From JACCXG01 sp963785755 (GTDB lineage: Bacteria; Acidobacteriota; Vicinamibacteria; Vicinamibacterales; 2-12-FULL-66-21), in NCBI GenBank assembly GCA_963785755.1, contig CAWAXG010000033.1, positions 1 to 64,000 of the forward strand: a stretch of DNA of 64,000 nucleotides, given 5' to 3'. The position numbers and the translations under genes are program-made. Shown in pieces: positions 17,208 through 26,821 of the stretch. The stretch's first letter is position 1. Each line of letters starts with the position of its first letter. The notes below the pieces were generated by a model. The model saw nothing but the letters and a program-made list of their open reading frames with translations. It did no database searches and had not been told where the DNA came from.

Positions 17208-17429
17208 GGATTCGGTGCACGCGCCATTGGTGGTCGGGGTGGTGGACGCCAAGTATGGGGGCTGAAGGATGATTTCGCAAGCGATCAATCCTGATTGTTG
17301 CGAAGAGAGGGAGGTTTAGGAGGAGACTCGCGCAATCATCGTGCACTTGCGTGAAGAGAATCGCGTCCTGAAGGCGCAACTTACTACCACGCTGTTTGTG
17401 ATCGAGCTGCACTCGCGACGCGCCTCTAT

Positions 17430-17467
17430 GGTTGTCTCGCAGTTTGAAGGTTGTCTCGCAGTCTGAA
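17430..17467. repeat. Two tandem 19-bp units
   Basis: GGTTGTCTCGCAGTTTGAA (17430-17448) is followed directly by a copy with one change (17449-17467). The surrounding spacer 17208-17639 holds no other feature I can support. Confidence 0.65.
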
Positions 17468-17639
17468 CTCAGCTAGCTCAGCTATATTCGGCCCCACGCT
17501 CCAGTGGGGCTCCGTCCTGATTCGACGACGCTCTTCCCGCGACGAAGCCCGCGACACCCAGAGGACTCTTGTCCTGCGGGTGCGCGGGCTTCGCGTCGAG
17601 CGTGGTGATGCCGCTTTCAGACGGCGGGCAGTGGCCGAC

Positions 17640-19565
17640 TCACTTGATGGGATTCAACTGCTTCTCGGTGAGCTGTTTCTTCCAGGATTGCGGGAGCTTC
17701 TGCACCCAGCCGTTGTAGACCAGCGGTATCGCCAGGACTCCCTGGCCGCCCATCCCGGCGTTGGCCGTCACGTCGTCGTCGGTCTTCGCGTCCGAATCCT
17801 CGCCGACGGTGAGAAGGATGCGGCCCACGATGCTGGCGTCGGCAACATTGCCGTCGTCGTTTGGATCGGGATCGAGGACGATCAAGTCGTTCGAGAACTT
17901 GCTCGCGACGTACGCGTAGTAGCCGCCACCCTTCTTCGCGCCGAAGTTCACGCCGTGGCATCCGGCACTGCAGGGCAGAACCTTGACCAGTTCGTCGGTC
18001 GCCGTATCGATGATGGTGATCGTCCCGGTCAGCGTGGCGGCGGTGATGACGAACTTTCCGTTGGGGCTCACCGGTGTCTGAATCGGCAGACCTCCGGAGG
18101 TCGAGAATCCCGCGCCGCTGACGGGATCGTAGTTGGCGAGCGACGCGCCGCCGAGGAGCAGGTTGATGGTCTTGGTGGGTACCAGCGCGTTTCCGCTCCT
18201 GCACGCCGGCGATCCGATGGAAATGCAGGTGATGGTGCTGTCCACGTAGTTGGAGACGTAGTACTTGCTCGCATCGGGCATCATGCTGCTCGCGATCGGC
18301 AGGAAACCGGTCGGCGTCTTGTCGGCGATGGCGCCGGACGGAATGTCGACGCGGGTCGAGTCGTTGCTGTTCGAATTGGGTGTGACCATGATGTGGCCAT
18401 CGTGGCTCATCCAATGAGCGTGCGGCTGCGACTGCGGTTCTCCGGGATGCTGGGTGGCAATGTGGCGATCGATCTGTGTCGCACCAGGACTGAGCTCGAC
18501 GATCTCGCCTCCACCGTTGATGCTGACGTGCACCTGATCGGTGTCGACACGGGTCATCACGTGGCCAGGCGATTCACCGACGTCGATGTTCCTGACCAGT
18601 TTGCCGGTGATGCGGTCGAACACCGTGAGCTTCGTGTCGAACCACTGGGTCTGGTAGATCAGCTTCTGATCGACATCGGTCCACATGTTGTGGGGATTGT
18701 TCATGTTGATTTCGGGGAGCGCGACTTTCCTGGTGACCTTCCAGGAACTGACGTTCACGGCGGTCGCGGTGCCGGGCTTGGTCTTGCCGGCCGTGTTCTC
18801 GTATTCGGTGTCGATCCAGACCTCACCGATACCTTTCTGCGCCGGCTTGAAGGGCGCCGCCAGCGGGAGGTGGTTTCCGTAGCGCGCTTCCAGCGTGTCC
18901 TTCAGGTCCACGACCGCCCCGCCGGAAATCCGGACGGGGACGCCGGCTGGATAGTTGATCGTCCACGTCATCGACGGATTGGTGGCGGGATTGTGATCCT
19001 GATAGTTCAGCGGGTTGGTGATCAGCCAGAACGCCCGCAGCAGCCGTGTCGCCAGGTCGCTGCTGGTGGGCACGGTAATGCCGTTGACCAGGGAGACGTT
19101 CTCGCCCAGATCCAATCCCTCGGTCGCGGGATCGTCAACGATCGTTGCCGCGAGCATGAATGGATGGACCTTGCAGACGAAGACGTAGAGACCGGGATCG
19201 GTCAGGGTGACGCTCCTGCTGTCCGCCCGGAAGGCGGCCGGCTGATCGAACGGCATCTGCTGCGCGCCGGCCGGGTAGACCAGGCTTGAAAACGTATGCA
19301 CGGTGCCACTCTCTTTGCCCACCGTGATCTGGACGTCGGTGCCAGGGTTGACCACGGCGAGCGATTGCGTCCCGGCCTGGACACAACCGGCGCCGACGCA
19401 TTGGAACCACGGTCCCACGTCGTCGGTCGCGATGAAGTTGACCACGCTGGCGGCATGGACGAGGCCGGCCGGCCAGGCGCGCCACGCGCCGGCCCCGGCG
19501 AGAACGACGAGCACGGCCAGAACAAGGAGGCGCACATGCGCCGAGGAAGTCATCGAGCGTTTCAT
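17640..19565 (-). CDS. Secreted cupredoxin plus YVTN-type beta-propeller protein
   Basis: 641 residues from ATG 19565, with AAAGGAG at good spacing. After a signal peptide (residues 1-37) comes a cupredoxin domain to about residue 145 with type 1 copper ligands visible: His in TVHTFSS, then Cys, His and Met in FVCKVHPFM. The remainder is a beta-propeller with YncE/YVTN-like blades: NMWTDVDQKLIYQTQWFD, VFDRITGKLVRNIDVGESP, HWMSHDGHIMV, TITIIDTATDELVKVLP and ASKFSNDLIVLDPD. It would act in the periplasm as an electron carrier or copper-dependent enzyme. Propeller and cupredoxin also occur in nitrous oxide reductase, but there the order is reversed and the CuZ histidines are not seen here. Confidence 0.82.
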   Translation of the reverse strand: MKRSMTSSAHVRLLVLAVLVVLAGAGAWRAWPAGLVHAASVVNFIATDDVGPWFQCVGAGCVQAGTQSLAVVNPGTDVQITVGKESGTVHTFSSLVYPAGAQQMPFDQPAAFRADSRSVTLTDPGLYVFVCKVHPFMLAATIVDDPATEGLDLGENVSLVNGITVPTSSDLATRLLRAFWLITNPLNYQDHNPATNPSMTWTINYPAGVPVRISGGAVVDLKDTLEARYGNHLPLAAPFKPAQKGIGEVWIDTEYENTAGKTKPGTATAVNVSSWKVTRKVALPEINMNNPHNMWTDVDQKLIYQTQWFDTKLTVFDRITGKLVRNIDVGESPGHVMTRVDTDQVHVSINGGGEIVELSPGATQIDRHIATQHPGEPQSQPHAHWMSHDGHIMVTPNSNSNDSTRVDIPSGAIADKTPTGFLPIASSMMPDASKYYVSNYVDSTITCISIGSPACRSGNALVPTKTINLLLGGASLANYDPVSGAGFSTSGGLPIQTPVSPNGKFVITAATLTGTITIIDTATDELVKVLPCSAGCHGVNFGAKKGGGYYAYVASKFSNDLIVLDPDPNDDGNVADASIVGRILLTVGEDSDAKTDDDVTANAGMGGQGVLAIPLVYNGWVQKLPQSWKKQLTEKQLNPIK

Positions 19566-19623
19566 CTGGAACTCCTTTAGGGGCCGTCAAGAGCGGCCGT
19601 ACTCCCACGGGCGCAAAAGGGCA

Positions 19624-19637
19624 GTGAGATCGATCAC
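19624..19637. promoter_or_regulatory. Possible CRP/FNR-family box
   Basis: GTGA-N6-TCAC lies 59-72 nt before the start of the cupredoxin/propeller gene, between it and the globin gene. The half-sites fit CRP/FNR-family sites; the outer bases do not add further symmetry, so this is weak. Confidence 0.3.
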
Positions 19638-19701
19638 GGCGTCAGTGGGACGCGGGGCGGGCCGGGCGGGTGGGTGGTGGAAACGCGGCGCGTCGAAGGG
19701 A

Positions 19702-20112
19702 TCAGGGTTCCTGTGCGCCCTCTTTCATGGCCGCGCAGACGTCGGCGAGGGCCAGCCTCCAGGCATCGCGGGTGGCCGAATCGAAGTCAGGGCCGAGAGC
19801 CTGACCGATCGCCCAGATCAAGGCCGTACTGACCGTGTCGTACTGCTCCAGCCGCACGCCGTACCCGACATGCTGGTGACCCAGGTCGGCAAGCCGCGGG
19901 CGAATGGAGTCGAACTGATCGAGCGATTCGATCACGGTGGCGAGCGTGTCGACGATCTTGCGCGCCTGCACCGCCAGATCGATGTGGAACAGCCGCCGGG
20001 CCGACGGGTCCAGCTCGAAGAGCTTGCCGTAGAAGAGCAAGGCCACCGGTCCCGACAGGTCACGCACCGCTTCGAAGCTATGGCGCACGAGTTGGCGCTG
20101 GTGAGAGGTCAT
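19702..20112 (-). CDS. Single-domain globin
   Basis: 136 residues from ATG 20112. The kinase stop overlaps it as ATGA, so translation is coupled. Globin features: LFYGKLFELDPSARRLF (helix B-C-D region with the conserved Phe) and LGHQHVGYGV, in which His81 is the expected proximal haem ligand. The length fits a three-over-three single-domain bacterial haemoglobin. Such proteins bind oxygen or nitric oxide; no reductase domain is attached. Third gene of an ECF sigma-kinase-globin operon, which is an unusual partner set. Confidence 0.9.
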   Translation of the reverse strand: MTSHQRQLVRHSFEAVRDLSGPVALLFYGKLFELDPSARRLFHIDLAVQARKIVDTLATVIESLDQFDSIRPRLADLGHQHVGYGVRLEQYDTVSTALIWAIGQALGPDFDSATRDAWRLALADVCAAMKEGAQEP

Positions 20113-22895
20113 CGCGGCCCCCGCGTGATGCGAGCGGCCGACGGCGATTGCGCGCGAGCCAGCGCCACTTCCACTTCCTGCATTTCGCGTCGATGCGGTT
20201 CGCCGAACCCCGGCTCTGACTGGCTGGCGCGCCAGCCGTCCAGGCTTCTGGCTAGCCACGACAGGGCATCCTTCTGGTCGCTCGCCGCGCGCAACGGGCT
20301 CCGCATGAGTACCGCGTATGTCAACCCCATCGCGGCAAGGCCTCGCGGCAGCGCTCGAGTTGGCCCCGAGCCCGGCGGCGGACTCTCTCCCGCGTGCAAC
20401 GCCGTCCCGGCGAACTCCAGCGCCTCGGCCCGGCGCCCCCGGGCGACCGCATTCAACGCGAGCCGTTGATGGGCGTGGATGAACAGGATATGCAATGAGG
20501 CGTGTCCTGATTTCATCCCGGACGAGGCGATGTCTGCGGATCTCAGATAGGCCTCGTGCGCGGTTCCGGTGTCTCCCGCAGCGGTGTACGAATCACCGAG
20601 GTGCTGGTTGACCAGCGCCAGGTAGATCTTGAGTGTCACGTTGCCTGGATTGATCTTCGCGGCGTCTTCGAGGACGCGGATGGATTCCTGCTGGACGCCG
20701 CGCTTCGCGTCCGGATCGCGATCGTCCATCATCGTTTCGACCCGGCTCAGCACGATGCCGTAATCTGCCGCCGCGCGTTGGTCCGCACGATCGGTCTCAT
20801 ACAAGGTCTTCCCGATCTCGGCAGCCTTGCGGTAGGCCTGCAGCGCGCCCGTTCGATCGCCGAGGTTGTGGAGACCGGGATTGCCGAGCACGTCGGCCTC
20901 GTGGCCGTACGCCAACATCAAATCGCGATTCCATGAGACGTTCCGCGGATCGGATGCCACGAGTGTCTCCATCACCGCGGTTCCCTGCCGGAAGTGAGCG
21001 AGTGCCTGTTCCAGCTGATTCACTCCGCTCTCAGCCATTCCGACCGCGGCATACGCGTTCGCGAGCGAGTATCTGGCGGCCGCATCGGCGGGCCGTTCCG
21101 CGGCCACGCCCTCAGACAGACGGAGAGCTTCGGAGGCGTCCCGCAGTGCCGCCGCAAAATCGTTCATGTTTCGTCGCGCGTCACTGCAGTCGAGGTACAA
21201 GGCCGATAACGCGATTCGCACGTCAGTGTGGTTGGACCCCGCGAATGCCCGGCCGAAACCGATGCCTTCCTCCAGCGTCTGCACGGCATCACGAAGCTGT
21301 CCCGTAAAGGCGTGAAGCGTGCCGATGCGGCCGTATAACACGAGGCGTTCCGCGACCGCGTCGACATCGCCTGGAGCGCGGCGGATGGCATCATCGAGCA
21401 GCGTGATGGCCTGGCGATATCGGGCCAGTGCGCTCGATGAGTCGCCGAGATTGGCGGCGCGGAGGTTCCCCTGAACATCGCCAAGCTTCCGGTACGCCCT
21501 GGCGAGCTCTTTCTCCGCGAGGCCGTCGCCCTGGACGGAGTTGACGGATGCATCGAGGTATTGGAGTGCGGTCTGCACGATGACCGCCCGCGCCTTCGTC
21601 GATCCCGGGAGATCGCGCACGGCGTCGTGAACATCGAAGACGAGCTTGTCCGCCATCGTCCGGACCTGCTGCTGGCGGGAGCTGGCAATCCGCGCTTCGT
21701 GCACGGAGACGGCGAGTCCGGCCGACAGGGCGACGAAGACGGCGGCCGCGGCGGCGACATGGCCGCGATGACGCCGGACGAATTTGGACGCACGGTAGCG
21801 CACGGTTTGCGGCCGCGCGTGCACCGGTTCATGGTTCAGATACCGGCGCAGGTCCTCCGCGAGCTGCGCGGCCCCCTCGTACCGCCGTTGCGGATCGATG
21901 TCGAGCGCGCGCATCAGGATGTTATCCAGGTCGCCTTTGAGCTGGCGTGCGACCGTCTTGTCTGCGGTGGCGTTGCTCGGCCGTGCAATCTCGGTCCGGT
22001 ACGCCTGTACGATCGCGACGGGCGTCAGCGCGGCGAAGCGGCGAGGACACGTGCCGGTGAGGAGCTCGTAGAGCACGGCGCCCAGGGAGTAGATGTCCGA
22101 AAGCGGCGTCACGGCGTCACCGCGAATCTGCTCCGGGCTGGCGTAGTCGGGCGTCATCGGGGCGCCGACCGTATCGTTGGCCGATCTCGCGTCGGCTCGA
22201 AGCAACTTGCAGATGCCGAAGTCGAGCAGCTTGGGGACGCCATCCGGATCGACGAGGATGTTGCCGGGTTTCAGGTCGCGGTGAATGATGAAATTGCGAT
22301 GAGCGTAATCGACAGCCGAACAGACGTCGACGAACATCCGGAGCCGGTCGTCAACGGACAGTCCGCGATTGGCGGCAAAGACCGTCAGCCACGGACCATC
22401 GATGTACTCCATGACGAAATAGGGCAGGCCGTTGTCGGTGGTGCCCCCGTCGAGCAGACGGCTGATGTTCGGATGCTGCAGGCGCGCGAGCGTCTGACGC
22501 TCGCGACGGAAGCGCGCGAGGATGAACTCGGTGTCCATGCCCGGTCGTACCAGCTTGACGGCGACCTGGGCGTGATACTCATCGTCGTCCCGCTCGGCGA
22601 GGAAGACGGTGCCCATACCGCCACGCCCGAGCTCCCGGATCAACCGGTACGGACCGACGCGAACCGGCTGCGAGCCGGCGACGGTGGTGTCATAGAACGA
22701 TGCGAGCGCCTTCTCGATCCGATGTTGAAGAAAACCGCCGCCCGCGTTGTGACTCGCCAGCAATGACGCCACCTCGCGTCGCAGTTCCTCGTCAACCCCG
22801 CAGGCGTCGTCCAGGAGTGCGGTCCGCTCGCCGACGGGCAACGGCAATGCCTGCTCGAACAGCTCGCCGATCGCCTGCCAGCGTTCGGCGTTCAT
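20109..22895 (-). CDS. PknB-type Ser/Thr protein kinase with TPR sensor region
   Basis: 928 residues from ATG 22895, which overlaps the ECF sigma stop as ATGA. An N-terminal helical part of 80 residues (WQAIGELFEQALPL) is typical of kinases paired with this ECF group. The kinase domain holds LGRGGMGTVFLAE (about 89-101), VAVK, HRDLKPGN (205-212), DFG (225-227) and the PDYASPEQIRG segment, so it looks active. A transmembrane helix lies near residues 390-415 (AAAAAVFVALSAGLAVSV). The outer half is a long TPR array (YRKLGDVQGNLR, YSLANAYAAVGMAESG, LVNQHLGDSYTAAGDT). It likely senses an envelope signal and acts with the sigma factor. Confidence 0.95.
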   Translation of the reverse strand: MNAERWQAIGELFEQALPLPVGERTALLDDACGVDEELRREVASLLASHNAGGGFLQHRIEKALASFYDTTVAGSQPVRVGPYRLIRELGRGGMGTVFLAERDDDEYHAQVAVKLVRPGMDTEFILARFRRERQTLARLQHPNISRLLDGGTTDNGLPYFVMEYIDGPWLTVFAANRGLSVDDRLRMFVDVCSAVDYAHRNFIIHRDLKPGNILVDPDGVPKLLDFGICKLLRADARSANDTVGAPMTPDYASPEQIRGDAVTPLSDIYSLGAVLYELLTGTCPRRFAALTPVAIVQAYRTEIARPSNATADKTVARQLKGDLDNILMRALDIDPQRRYEGAAQLAEDLRRYLNHEPVHARPQTVRYRASKFVRRHRGHVAAAAAVFVALSAGLAVSVHEARIASSRQQQVRTMADKLVFDVHDAVRDLPGSTKARAVIVQTALQYLDASVNSVQGDGLAEKELARAYRKLGDVQGNLRAANLGDSSSALARYRQAITLLDDAIRRAPGDVDAVAERLVLYGRIGTLHAFTGQLRDAVQTLEEGIGFGRAFAGSNHTDVRIALSALYLDCSDARRNMNDFAAALRDASEALRLSEGVAAERPADAAARYSLANAYAAVGMAESGVNQLEQALAHFRQGTAVMETLVASDPRNVSWNRDLMLAYGHEADVLGNPGLHNLGDRTGALQAYRKAAEIGKTLYETDRADQRAAADYGIVLSRVETMMDDRDPDAKRGVQQESIRVLEDAAKINPGNVTLKIYLALVNQHLGDSYTAAGDTGTAHEAYLRSADIASSGMKSGHASLHILFIHAHQRLALNAVARGRRAEALEFAGTALHAGESPPPGSGPTRALPRGLAAMGLTYAVLMRSPLRAASDQKDALSWLARSLDGWRASQSEPGFGEPHRREMQEVEVALARAQSPSAARITRGPR

Positions 22896-23461
22896 GGTGA
22901 TTGCTGGGACAGCTCGCGATGCAGCCACGCCTCGGCCAGCCGCTGTTCACGGCCAATCGTGCCGACGGAGACGTTGAGCGCCCGCGCAGTTTCGTCGACG
23001 CTGAAGCCGGCGAAATAGCGCAGCTCGATGATGCGGCACTTGCGTTCGTCGACCGCGGCGAGGCTGGTGAGCGCGTCGTCCAGTGCCAGTACGTCATCGC
23101 TCTTGCCGGGCGCGAACGCGAACACTTCGTCGAGCGGCACGGGCGCTACCCCTCCGCCGCGCTTCTGGCTGCGATGTCGCCGCGCATGATCGACGAGAAT
23201 CTGCCGCATCAGGTGCGCGGCGACGCCATAGAAATGCGCGCGGCATTCCCATTCCGGCGTGTCCTGTGCCACGAGCCGCATGTACGCCTCGTGGACCAGG
23301 CCTGTCGGCTGCAGGGTCTCGGCCGCGCGCTCGTCGCGCAGGTAGTGGGCCGCCAGGCGACGCAGCTCGTCGTAGACGATCGGAATCAGCAGATCGAGAG
23401 CCGCCCCGTCGCCGTTCTTCGCATCCCGGAGCAGCAACGTGACCTGCGCCTTTGGATCCAT
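22892..23461 (-). CDS. ECF-type RNA polymerase sigma factor (TIGR02999-like)
   Basis: 189 residues from ATG 23461. Region 2: LLIPIVYDELRRLAAHYLRDER, followed by the group marker LQPTGLVHEAYMRLV and the FYGVAAHLMRQILVDHARRH segment. Region 4: LDDALTSLAAVDERKCRIIELRYFAGFSVDETARALNVSVGTIGREQRLAEAWL, a clear helix-turn-helix. This ECF group is commonly encoded beside PknB-type kinases and has no classical anti-sigma factor. First gene of the operon with kinase and globin, joined by ATGA overlaps. The upstream 230 nt (23462-23694) holds no gene. Confidence 0.93.
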   Translation of the reverse strand: MDPKAQVTLLLRDAKNGDGAALDLLIPIVYDELRRLAAHYLRDERAAETLQPTGLVHEAYMRLVAQDTPEWECRAHFYGVAAHLMRQILVDHARRHRSQKRGGGVAPVPLDEVFAFAPGKSDDVLALDDALTSLAAVDERKCRIIELRYFAGFSVDETARALNVSVGTIGREQRLAEAWLHRELSQQSP

Positions 23462-23694
23462 GGTGGTTCTCGGTGATTGGAACGAGAAGGCGGGTATTCT
23501 CTCGCGAACGCCGCTTCCATTCCAAACTTCAGCCCAGGACTTGGGCGCCAGCTGAGCAGTTACTCGTGCGGGCAGAGTTGTTCCTCGGATCGCGGACCCG
23601 GAGGCGAGGGCACTCGTTTCGCCGTGGTCAAACAAGGAGGACGGAGGAGTTTGCTAAACCCGAAAAAGGAGCGACTGGCTGTCAGACTCGCGAT

Positions 23695-25926
23695 TCAATC
23701 AGGCAGGGCGAACGCGACAATCGAGCCGCCGGCGGGCCGGCCCGACTTGCCGCCGCCGGCAGAAATCACGACATACTGCTTCGTGCCCACCATGTAGGTG
23801 CTCGGCGTGGCAGTGCCGCTGAATGGCAGTGTGGCCTGCCACAGGATCTTCCCGGTGTCCGTGTCGAACGCGCGGAACGTCTCGTCGGCGGTCGCGCCGA
23901 TGAAGAGCAGCCCGCCCGCGGTGACGATCGGTCCGCCGTAATTTTCCGTGCCGGTTGGTGGAATGCCGCGCTTCGTCAGCTCGGGATACTCCCCGAGTGG
24001 AACCTTCCACTTGATCTCGCCGGTGTTCAGATCCACCGCATTCAAGGTGCCCCATGGCGGCTTGATCGCGGGGTAACCTTCGCGGTCGAACCATCGGCGG
24101 AACCCGGCAAATGTGTACGGCGGCTCTGGCGGTGACTGGCCGCGGCCGGCGCCCGGTTCGGCCTGTGCCTGTCCCTGTTGCCTGTCCCTGTTGCCTGTCC
24201 CCGTCACCTCCGTGCCGAAGAGGAACTCGACGATGGCACGACGCTGCGGCTCGGGGAGCTGCGCGAACGGCGGCATTCTGCCGCCTCCCTGCAGCATCAC
24301 TTTCATCACATGATCCGGCGTGAGACGGGTGGAGACATCGACCAGAGCCGGCATCCCCCCAGCCGGCTCGCCTCGGCGGTCGAAGCCGTGGCACGAGGCG
24401 CAGTGGATCATGTAGTGCCGCTCACCGCGGGAGGTCGCGACGCCGTCCGGCCCGCGCGTCGGGATCATCTGGTACGACCACGGCATCTCGTTCACGTTGG
24501 CGTACAGAATCCCCTCCGGGTCGGCCGCTGATCCTCCCCATTCGAAACCGCCGTCAGGCCCGGGAAAGAGAATCGTTTCGCGCGTCGTCGGCGGCGGGAA
24601 TGCGCCATACGCGCCACCCCGCCGGAGGCGCTCCATCGTCATGGCGCGGGCGTCAGCCGAGATGTCCGAGACGTCCGCTTCGGAATAAAGCTGCCGCATC
24701 AGCGGCGCAGGTTTTTCCGGAAACGGCTGCGTCGGCCACGTTGTCATCTGAGGAATCTGTGACGGGTGCGCGGGCCGTTCGTGAACGGGCCAGAGCGGCT
24801 GGCCGGTGACGCGATCGAACACGAAGAGCAGGCCCTGCTTGGTTCCCTGCGCGAGCGCGTCGATCCGCCGTCCGTTGTGCGTCACCGTGAGCAGCGTCGG
24901 CGGGCTCGAGATGTCGAGGTCCCAGAGGTCGTGGTGCACCGTCTGGAAGTGCCAGAGCCGCCGCCCGGTGTTCGCATCGAGCGCGATGATGCAGTTGGCG
25001 AAGAGGTTCATGCCGAACCGATCCCCGCCCCAGAAGTCCGGGCCCGCGGTTTCCGTGGAGGCGTAGAGGATCCCGCGTTCCTCGTCGAGCGAATGTCCCG
25101 ACCAGTCGGACGCGCCGCCGGCGGTCTTCCACGCATCGGGCGGCCACGTTTCGTAGCCGTACTCGCCCGGCCGGGGAATGGTGTGAAAGACCCAGCGAAG
25201 TTGGCCGGTGCGGACGTCGAATGCTCGGAGCGCGCCGGGCGTCTGTTCGCTGACCAGTCCGCCCATGATCAGCAGATCCTTGTAGATCCGCCCCGGCGTG
25301 TTGAGCCGCGTCACCGGCGTGCCTTCGAGGCCCATGCCCTGCCCGAGATGAATAGACCCGTTGTCACCGAAGCTGCGCACCACGCTCCCGGTGCGAGCAT
25401 CCAGCGCGTAGAGCCACGATGCGGCGGAGGTGAAGATGCGGCGGTCGTTGCCGCTCGCCCAGTAGACGAGACCACGCTGGCGATTCCCGACCTGGTCACT
25501 GCGCTCGGATGCCGGATCGAACTTCCAGATCTCCTTGCCGGTTGCCGCATCGAGCGCGATCACCTTGCGTGTGGGAGATGCGGTATAGAGAACGCCGTCG
25601 ATGACGAGGTTGTTGGTCTGGAACTCTCCTTTGTCTCCCGTGTCGTAGGTCCACGCCACCTGCAGCTGCGCGACGTTGTCCCTGGTGATGTGGTTCAGCC
25701 GCGAATAGTGATTGCTCGTGTCGTGCCCGAGATAGACGGGCCAGTCGCGGCCGGCGCCGGCATCACGCGCGTCCGATCCTCGCGGTGACGAACCCGTGGC
25801 CGCGGGGGCGGACGAAGGAGCCGGGCGCGGCGCGGCCGACGAAGGGCCGGCGCCCCCTCCTCCGCGCGCGCATGACAATGCGGCGACGATGAAAGGGAGG
25901 CCGATGCAGATATGGAGTCGTCTCAC
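23695..25926 (-). CDS. PQQ-dependent quinoprotein dehydrogenase with inserted cytochrome c site
   Basis: About 743 residues from GTG 25926 (TTG 25932 is the alternative). A lipoprotein-like signal (IVAALSC) and a Pro/Ala/Ser-rich linker are followed by the quinoprotein propeller: DWPVYLGHDTSNHYSRL, VAWTYDTGD, ALDAATGKEIWKFDP, FQTVHHDLWDLDISSPP and KQGLLFVFDRVTGQPLWPV. After about residue 500 a c-type haem site HCASCHG sits in an inserted domain, then the propeller resumes (WGTLNAVDLNTGEIKWKVPLGEYPEL). It oxidises an alcohol or sugar in the periplasm and passes electrons to cytochrome. A paralogue is at 58007-60290. Confidence 0.92.
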   Translation of the reverse strand: MRRLHICIGLPFIVAALSCARGGGGAGPSSAAPRPAPSSAPAATGSSPRGSDARDAGAGRDWPVYLGHDTSNHYSRLNHITRDNVAQLQVAWTYDTGDKGEFQTNNLVIDGVLYTASPTRKVIALDAATGKEIWKFDPASERSDQVGNRQRGLVYWASGNDRRIFTSAASWLYALDARTGSVVRSFGDNGSIHLGQGMGLEGTPVTRLNTPGRIYKDLLIMGGLVSEQTPGALRAFDVRTGQLRWVFHTIPRPGEYGYETWPPDAWKTAGGASDWSGHSLDEERGILYASTETAGPDFWGGDRFGMNLFANCIIALDANTGRRLWHFQTVHHDLWDLDISSPPTLLTVTHNGRRIDALAQGTKQGLLFVFDRVTGQPLWPVHERPAHPSQIPQMTTWPTQPFPEKPAPLMRQLYSEADVSDISADARAMTMERLRRGGAYGAFPPPTTRETILFPGPDGGFEWGGSAADPEGILYANVNEMPWSYQMIPTRGPDGVATSRGERHYMIHCASCHGFDRRGEPAGGMPALVDVSTRLTPDHVMKVMLQGGGRMPPFAQLPEPQRRAIVEFLFGTEVTGTGNRDRQQGQAQAEPGAGRGQSPPEPPYTFAGFRRWFDREGYPAIKPPWGTLNAVDLNTGEIKWKVPLGEYPELTKRGIPPTGTENYGGPIVTAGGLLFIGATADETFRAFDTDTGKILWQATLPFSGTATPSTYMVGTKQYVVISAGGGKSGRPAGGSIVAFALPD

Positions 25927-25983
25927 GATCAACTGACCGCCACGGCGGCTAGAGACTACCGCAATGCCTTCGAGCGTGAAAGT

Positions 25984-26821
25984 CTATCGTTCGACCTTCC
26001 AGGCAGTCCCCTCGCGGCGTAGCTTCAGGGAGGACTCGATGACGATTCCGTCTCGCCGTAATCCCTGCACGGTGGCGATGTGCGTCCCGTCCGGGCCCTC
26101 GGCAAGCGAGATGACCCGGCTGTCGGCCGGCGTCTCGGCGCGAAGCTCGTTGTACCGATTCAACCCGCCCGGCGACCGGTAGGAAGCCGCCGACGATTCA
26201 GTCAGCGTGGTGACGAACGCATCGAAGCTTGTGAGGACGGCCTTGACGTGCGCGGCCGCCGCCAGCGCCGGCGGGCTTTTCAGCGCCGCGGCAGTCTCTT
26301 CCGCGGTCGGCGGCCGCTTGATCGACGCGGAGAACGTGGCGTCGTACTGCCACGTGACGCCGGCGAACGGTACGAGGACTGTCGGAAAACATGCGGCCCG
26401 AGATCAGCGATCGCTCCAGCGCCTTCGGCTCGAACCGGTGCACGCCCGACACGGATGCCATGCCGTTGAAGCTGTCGAGAAAGAGGGAGCCGCTCATCGG
26501 CTCCCCTTTCGCATCCAGCACCACTTCGATCCCATGGAGCCGTCCGGTGCGCGCGAGGCGGACGAGCGCGGTGGTATCCGCTTGTGACGGTTCGTCCACC
26601 GGTACGTCGGTCAACAGCACGCGAACGTCTTCGGTCCTGGCATCGAAAGATCCGGGCTGCACCGACGCGTATGCGTATCGCAGCTCGAACTGACGGCCGT
26701 TGACGGTGACCGCGCCGGTGGCGGTGCCAGGCTGCGCCTGGGCCGTCGCGGTCCAGAGCGTGATCGCGGCTGCTGCCAGGATTACTTTGCGGACGACCAG
26801 CTTTCCTTGCCCACCTTCCAC
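25984..26821 (-). CDS. Secreted protein of unknown function (one frameshift)
   Basis: GTG 26821 lies inside the end of the preceding gene, and the first residues lead into a signal peptide (KVILAAAAITLWTATAQAQ). Next come GAVTVNGRQFELRYAYASVQPG and HGIEVVLDAKGEPMSGSLF, a beta-rich region. Near 26380 the frame shifts: the neighbouring frame continues as VPFAGVTWQYDATF, TAAALKSPPALAA, RVISLAEGPDGTHIATV and LKLRREGTAWKVER and stops at 25984, whereas the first frame becomes Arg-rich. The full product is about 279 residues. I do not recognise the family. The last part reads like the end of the neighbour at 26782, so the two may share a fold element. Confidence 0.65.

Noticed and set aside
17451..19289. 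Plus-strand open frame of 612 residues
   Set aside because: It lies antisense over the cupredoxin/propeller gene, is Arg/Val/Asp-rich with no domain, and is typical of shadow frames in high-GC DNA.
17640..19565. Nitrous oxide reductase
   Set aside because: Domain order is reversed, the CuA motif is absent (single type 1 site) and the CuZ histidine set is not visible.
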